NCBI GenBank assembly: GCA_964491625.1
Contig: CAZBIU010000108.1
Span: 1-18,689, forward strand
Direction: 5' to 3'
Length of the DNA stretch: 18,689 nt
From: Fen-1118 sp964491625
GTDB lineage: Bacteria; Myxococcota_A; Polyangia; Fen-1088
Shown here: positions 15,922-18,689 of the stretch, piece by piece
Layout: each line of letters starts with the position of its first letter
Numbering within the stretch: the stretch's first letter is position 1
The notes under the pieces: model-generated
What the model was told of the DNA's origin: nothing
The model's input: the letters and a program-made list of their open reading frames with translations, nothing else
The model's database searches: none
Position numbers and translations under genes: made by a program

Positions 15922-15935
15922 ACCGCGATCGCGGT
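15922..15935. repeat. 14-bp perfect palindrome after the cyclase gene
   Basis: ACCGCGATCGCGGT lies 37 bases after the cyclase stop. As RNA it could only form a 5-bp stem with a GATC loop, and no T-run follows, so a factor-independent terminator is unlikely. It could be a protein-binding site or chance; it includes the common palindrome GCGATCGC. Confidence 0.4.
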
Positions 15936-16018
15936 TCTCTGCATCCCGCCGGTCGAGACGATCGTCACCACGGCAGATGCGCGAATGCTCCTCCCAACGG
16001 CTGTATCTGCGCAAGAGC

Positions 16019-16046
16019 TTGACGCCAGCGCAATACACGACAGAAT
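16019..16046 (+). promoter_or_regulatory. Sigma-70-like promoter candidate for the di-haem gene
   Basis: TTGACG (16019-16024) and CAGAAT (16041-16046) are separated by 16 bases, matching TTGACA 5/6 and TATAAT 4/6. The start of the di-haem protein gene is at 16089, leaving about a 36-base leader. The stretch around the -10 is richer in A/T than its surroundings. Confidence 0.35.
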
Positions 16047-16088
16047 AAGTCCGAATTAGAGTTAGGACATGCTTAGCCTTGGTGGCCC

Positions 16089-17762
16089 ATGCGCAGGCTT
16101 GTTGAGGTAAGTCGACCGATACGGTGGTCGCCGGTACCGGCGCACGCCCGTGCTTGGTGGCTCGCTGTCGTGGCGGCCACAGTGGGCGAAGTGGGTTGCG
16201 GCAACTGGGCCGACAAACTCGCTTGCGGCGACCAGGGGTGTGGCTTCACCAAAGACGAGTGGGCGCGCGTCCAGAGCCTGGCCAACGTCGGAGCTAAGCC
16301 GGCGGTTCCCGACCCGTCCAACAAGTACTTGCCCATCGAGGACACCCAAGGGACGTTGAGGCAGGACGCCGTCCACGATCCGGTCGTCCAGCTCGGCTGG
16401 CATCTTTACTACGAGCCGTTGCTCTCGGGGAGCGTCTACAACAAGGACAGCCTAGGCGCCCCCGCACCGACCACGCGGCCCGTTGGGGGCACCGGCCAAA
16501 TCAATCTGAGCTGCGCCAGCTGCCACGACCCACAGCGCGGTGGTTCCGACTACACATCGGAGCCCCGTCATGTATCGGTCGGCGCCGGCTGGTACGACGT
16601 GAATGCTCAGCAAACCCTGAACGCAGCACGCTTCCCGGTCCTTTACTGGAACGGACGGACTGACACCCTCTGGGCCCAGGCTGCACAAGTTATGGAAAGT
16701 CCGGTGTCGATGAACGGCAACCGCATGAAGACCTTTTGGGTCATCGTCACACGTTACCGAGAGAGTTACCAAGCCGCCGCGTTCGATGCGCCCTCGCCGT
16801 CCGAGATCGACGCGGTCGCGGCACTGCTCGGGCCAGCGCCGGACCTTGCCGGCAGTGATACCGCTAAGTTTATGAAGCAATACAACGGGCTCCCCAGCCT
16901 CCCTCTTGATCCGACGGACCCCCTGCAGCTTTCCCCCCAGGACATCGTCACCCGCGTGCACGTCAATGCGGCCAAGGCCATCGCGGCCTATGAATGGCTC
17001 CTCTCGAGCGATGGCTCCCCGTTCGACAAATACGCAAGCGAAGGAACCAATTCGTCTGCCTTGTCGCCAGCCGCAATAAGGGGACTTCGCCTGTTCATTG
17101 GGAAGGCGTCGTGCATCGACTGCCACAACACGCCGATGCTTTCAGACGGAAGATTTCACAACATCGGAATTCCGCAAATCGGCGATCATGTACCAACTGC
17201 GGAGGCTTGCCTATCCTCGCCCTGCGATTGCAGCAACGGCAATACGGGGCCGACCTGCTTGCCGGCTGGAGCCTATGCTGGTCACCAAAAATTGGTCGAC
17301 CCGCCAGCGACGAACGTTTTCCATCGTGGCACTGTCTACGACGACAGTGCGTCCCCGTCGAGCATTCCCGATACGACTGCGCCCCCGGCCAGCCTCATGG
17401 GTGCATGGCGTACGCCCAGTCTGCGCGATGTGGCCTTGACCGCGCCGTACATGCACGACGGCAGTCTGGCCACGCTTTCCGACGTGGTCTGGCACTACAG
17501 TCAGGCAGACAGCTCCGGGACCCTCGGAACTTCCGTGCTGTCGCCGCTCACCCTCAGCGCTCAGGATCGCGACGATCTCGTGGCCTTTCTGGAGAGCTTG
17601 ACAGGCGAGCCGGGACCAAGAGAAATCCTGGGGTCACCACCCGTGGCTGACGAGAATCCCGACGGTGGACTTGGCTTCACGCCCGACGGCGGACTTGGCC
17701 TCACGCCCGACGGTGGACTTGCCTTCACGCCGGATGGCGGCGTGGGATTGGACAGACCGTGA
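16089..17762 (+). CDS. Di-haem cytochrome c peroxidase / MauG-like protein
   Basis: 557 residues. The N-terminus has Arg residues and a hydrophobic stretch (WWLAVVAATVGEVGC), an export signal; Cys37 may be a lipid site though the box is not ideal. Two c-type haem sites are present: CASCH (142-146) and CIDCH (342-346), the layout of bacterial cytochrome c peroxidases and MauG-like enzymes. Family blocks include GWHLYYEPLLS (103-113), WNGRTDTLWAQA (188-199), GLRLFIGKASC (332-342), FHNIG (356-360) and RTPSLRDVALTAPYMHDGS (441-459), whose Met455 is the expected region of the distal ligand. Unusual are a Cys-rich insertion (Cys374, 379, 381, 390) after the second haem and four octapeptide repeats at the C-terminus. 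It probably acts in the periplasm or at the outer membrane, reducing peroxide or modifying a partner. Its stop overlaps the next gene by GTGA. Confidence 0.9.
   Translation: MRRLVEVSRPIRWSPVPAHARAWWLAVVAATVGEVGCGNWADKLACGDQGCGFTKDEWARVQSLANVGAKPAVPDPSNKYLPIEDTQGTLRQDAVHDPVVQLGWHLYYEPLLSGSVYNKDSLGAPAPTTRPVGGTGQINLSCASCHDPQRGGSDYTSEPRHVSVGAGWYDVNAQQTLNAARFPVLYWNGRTDTLWAQAAQVMESPVSMNGNRMKTFWVIVTRYRESYQAAAFDAPSPSEIDAVAALLGPAPDLAGSDTAKFMKQYNGLPSLPLDPTDPLQLSPQDIVTRVHVNAAKAIAAYEWLLSSDGSPFDKYASEGTNSSALSPAAIRGLRLFIGKASCIDCHNTPMLSDGRFHNIGIPQIGDHVPTAEACLSSPCDCSNGNTGPTCLPAGAYAGHQKLVDPPATNVFHRGTVYDDSASPSSIPDTTAPPASLMGAWRTPSLRDVALTAPYMHDGSLATLSDVVWHYSQADSSGTLGTSVLSPLTLSAQDRDDLVAFLESLTGEPGPREILGSPPVADENPDGGLGFTPDGGLGLTPDGGLAFTPDGGVGLDRP
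17658..17753 (+). repeat. 24-bp coding tandem repeat, four units
   Basis: Units at 17658, 17682, 17706 and 17730 encode PDGGLGFT, PDGGLGLT, PDGGLAFT and PDGGVGLD at residues 524-555 of the di-haem protein. The first three differ by only a few bases each and the fourth is more diverged. Such flexible Gly/Asp/Pro tails often serve as linkers or cell-surface spacers. Confidence 0.9.
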
Positions 17763-18689
17763 GAGGCGCCACCTTCATCCTGCCGCTGGTTGTCCTCGTG
17801 CCGGCCTTCTCGCCAACGGCCCAGGCCCAGGAGACTGCATCACCGGCGAAGTTGCCGTCGCTGCCGGCTTTCACGCCGCCATTGCCCAGGGAATCTTCCA
17901 CCGCGACTGCCGCCTCGACCGCCGAACCGCAGGACGACGCGTCGGCGGAGCGCGAAGGCAATTCCTCGTCCTCCGCGGACTTACTAGAGGCGCAGATTCG
18001 ACAAAACGAGCAACTCGCGGCCAACAGTCGGCAGAACCTCACCTGGGAGGGTTACGTCGACTTTGGTTTCTTCGTGCCCCAGGGAAACGGCGCAGGCTAC
18101 GTGCAGGACTACGGCCACGCGATTCTCAACCAACCGCCCTACACCAACTATTCGTGGGTCTTCCTGGGCGACATTCTCGCCCCGGCGGTCAACAGCCGAG
18201 GGGAAGTCGCCGACCTCGGCACTGCCCCGGGCGTCGCACGCTTCGACAGCATCCACTCGCGCGGCGCCGCGGGCTTCGTGATGAACGAGGTCAACTTGCG
18301 CATGCGCGCCACCCCGGTCTCGAACGCCATCATCACCGCCAGCGTGAACTTCACCCCGAGAACGGGGAGCGATTTCTCGTTGGGCGATTCCTTCGACATG
18401 GATATCGCACAGCTCGAATGGCTGCCGACCGAGTCGCGGCGCACGTCGATCTTTGTCGGCAAGATAGAATCGGTGCTTGGTATCGAGTACCGCGATCGCA
18501 AGTCGGATCGACGGTTCGGCGTTACGCCCTCACTTATCGCCCGATATACGACGGGAACCGCGTTGGGGCTCAAAGTGCGCAGCAAGTTTGGGCGGGACGA
18601 CTGGCTGATCGTCGCCGCAGCGCTGACCAACGGATCGAACACGACCGAGCAATTCTTCTTCTACGACGAGACCGACAGCAACTCGGGAA
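17759..18689 (+). CDS. Outer-membrane beta-barrel-like protein, 3' end missing
   Basis: The frame is open from a GTG at 17759, which overlaps the previous stop by GTGA, to the window end: 310 complete codons. The N-terminus is a signal peptide (ATFILPLVVLVPAFSP, cleavage likely after AQA). A Pro/Ala/Ser/Asp-rich linker follows, then a short helical stretch (DLLEAQIRQNEQLAAN) like the coiled-coil start of some porins. The rest alternates polar and hydrophobic residues with aromatic girdles, such as TWEGYVDFGFFVPQ, FVMNEVNLRMRA, AIITASVNFTPRTG, AQLEWLP, TSIFVGKIES and WLIVAAALTNGSN, as in outer-membrane barrels and porins. The exact family is not recognised. Coupling to the di-haem protein suggests they work together at the outer membrane, by inference. 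Confidence 0.8.
   Translation, partial: MRGATFILPLVVLVPAFSPTAQAQETASPAKLPSLPAFTPPLPRESSTATAASTAEPQDDASAEREGNSSSSADLLEAQIRQNEQLAANSRQNLTWEGYVDFGFFVPQGNGAGYVQDYGHAILNQPPYTNYSWVFLGDILAPAVNSRGEVADLGTAPGVARFDSIHSRGAAGFVMNEVNLRMRATPVSNAIITASVNFTPRTGSDFSLGDSFDMDIAQLEWLPTESRRTSIFVGKIESVLGIEYRDRKSDRRFGVTPSLIARYTTGTALGLKVRSKFGRDDWLIVAAALTNGSNTTEQFFFYDETDSNSG

Overview
The window is GC-rich DNA with dense, well-formed bacterial genes and no tRNA, rRNA, CRISPR array or transposase that I can see. Several traits point to a member of the Myxococcota (myxobacteria and relatives): a bacterial sterol-type cyclase, a sigma-54 activator with its own histidine kinase, many small lipoproteins with Asp/Ala/Gly/Pro-rich linkers after the lipid cysteine, and a Gly/Ala-rich linker in front of DUF11 repeats. 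This assignment is inferred from gene content, not from a marker gene.

Layout. 1-2021 (+): 3' part of a large surface protein made of alternating DUF11-type repeats. 2115-3215 (-): Tat-exported molybdopterin oxidoreductase of the sulfite oxidase family. 3553-3840 (+): 95-residue protein of unknown role, preceded by a sigma-54-like promoter. 3938-4543 (-): small lipoprotein. 4632-5252 (-): DNA-3-methyladenine glycosylase I (tag). 5253-5495: a gap holding a long nested inverted repeat. 5496-6788 (-): unknown lipoprotein. 7015-7836 (+): alpha/beta hydrolase with an altered oxyanion-hole motif.

The most coherent part is 7875-15885. On the minus strand a histidine kinase (12370-10511), a sigma-54 response regulator (10514-9114, overlapping the kinase by GTGA) and a DUF3419/BtaA-like SAM-dependent lipid transferase (9065-7875) form a likely operon. 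Divergent from it, across a 228-base gap with a dyad operator candidate, lie a U32-family protein with two cysteine clusters and an oxidosqualene cyclase, again joined by a GTGA overlap. The cyclase carries the DCTAE acid motif and the Tyr/His/Ile residues that mark cycloartenol synthases. The pairing of a U32 protein (a family with O2-independent hydroxylases) with a sterol cyclase, next to a membrane-lipid transferase and a two-component system, suggests a regulated membrane-lipid locus. This is the best candidate here for an undescribed system.

16089-18689 (+): a di-haem MauG/cytochrome c peroxidase-like protein with a C-terminal octapeptide repeat, overlapping by GTGA an outer-membrane barrel-like protein that runs off the window. 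The two are probably co-expressed from a sigma-70-like promoter near 16019-16046.
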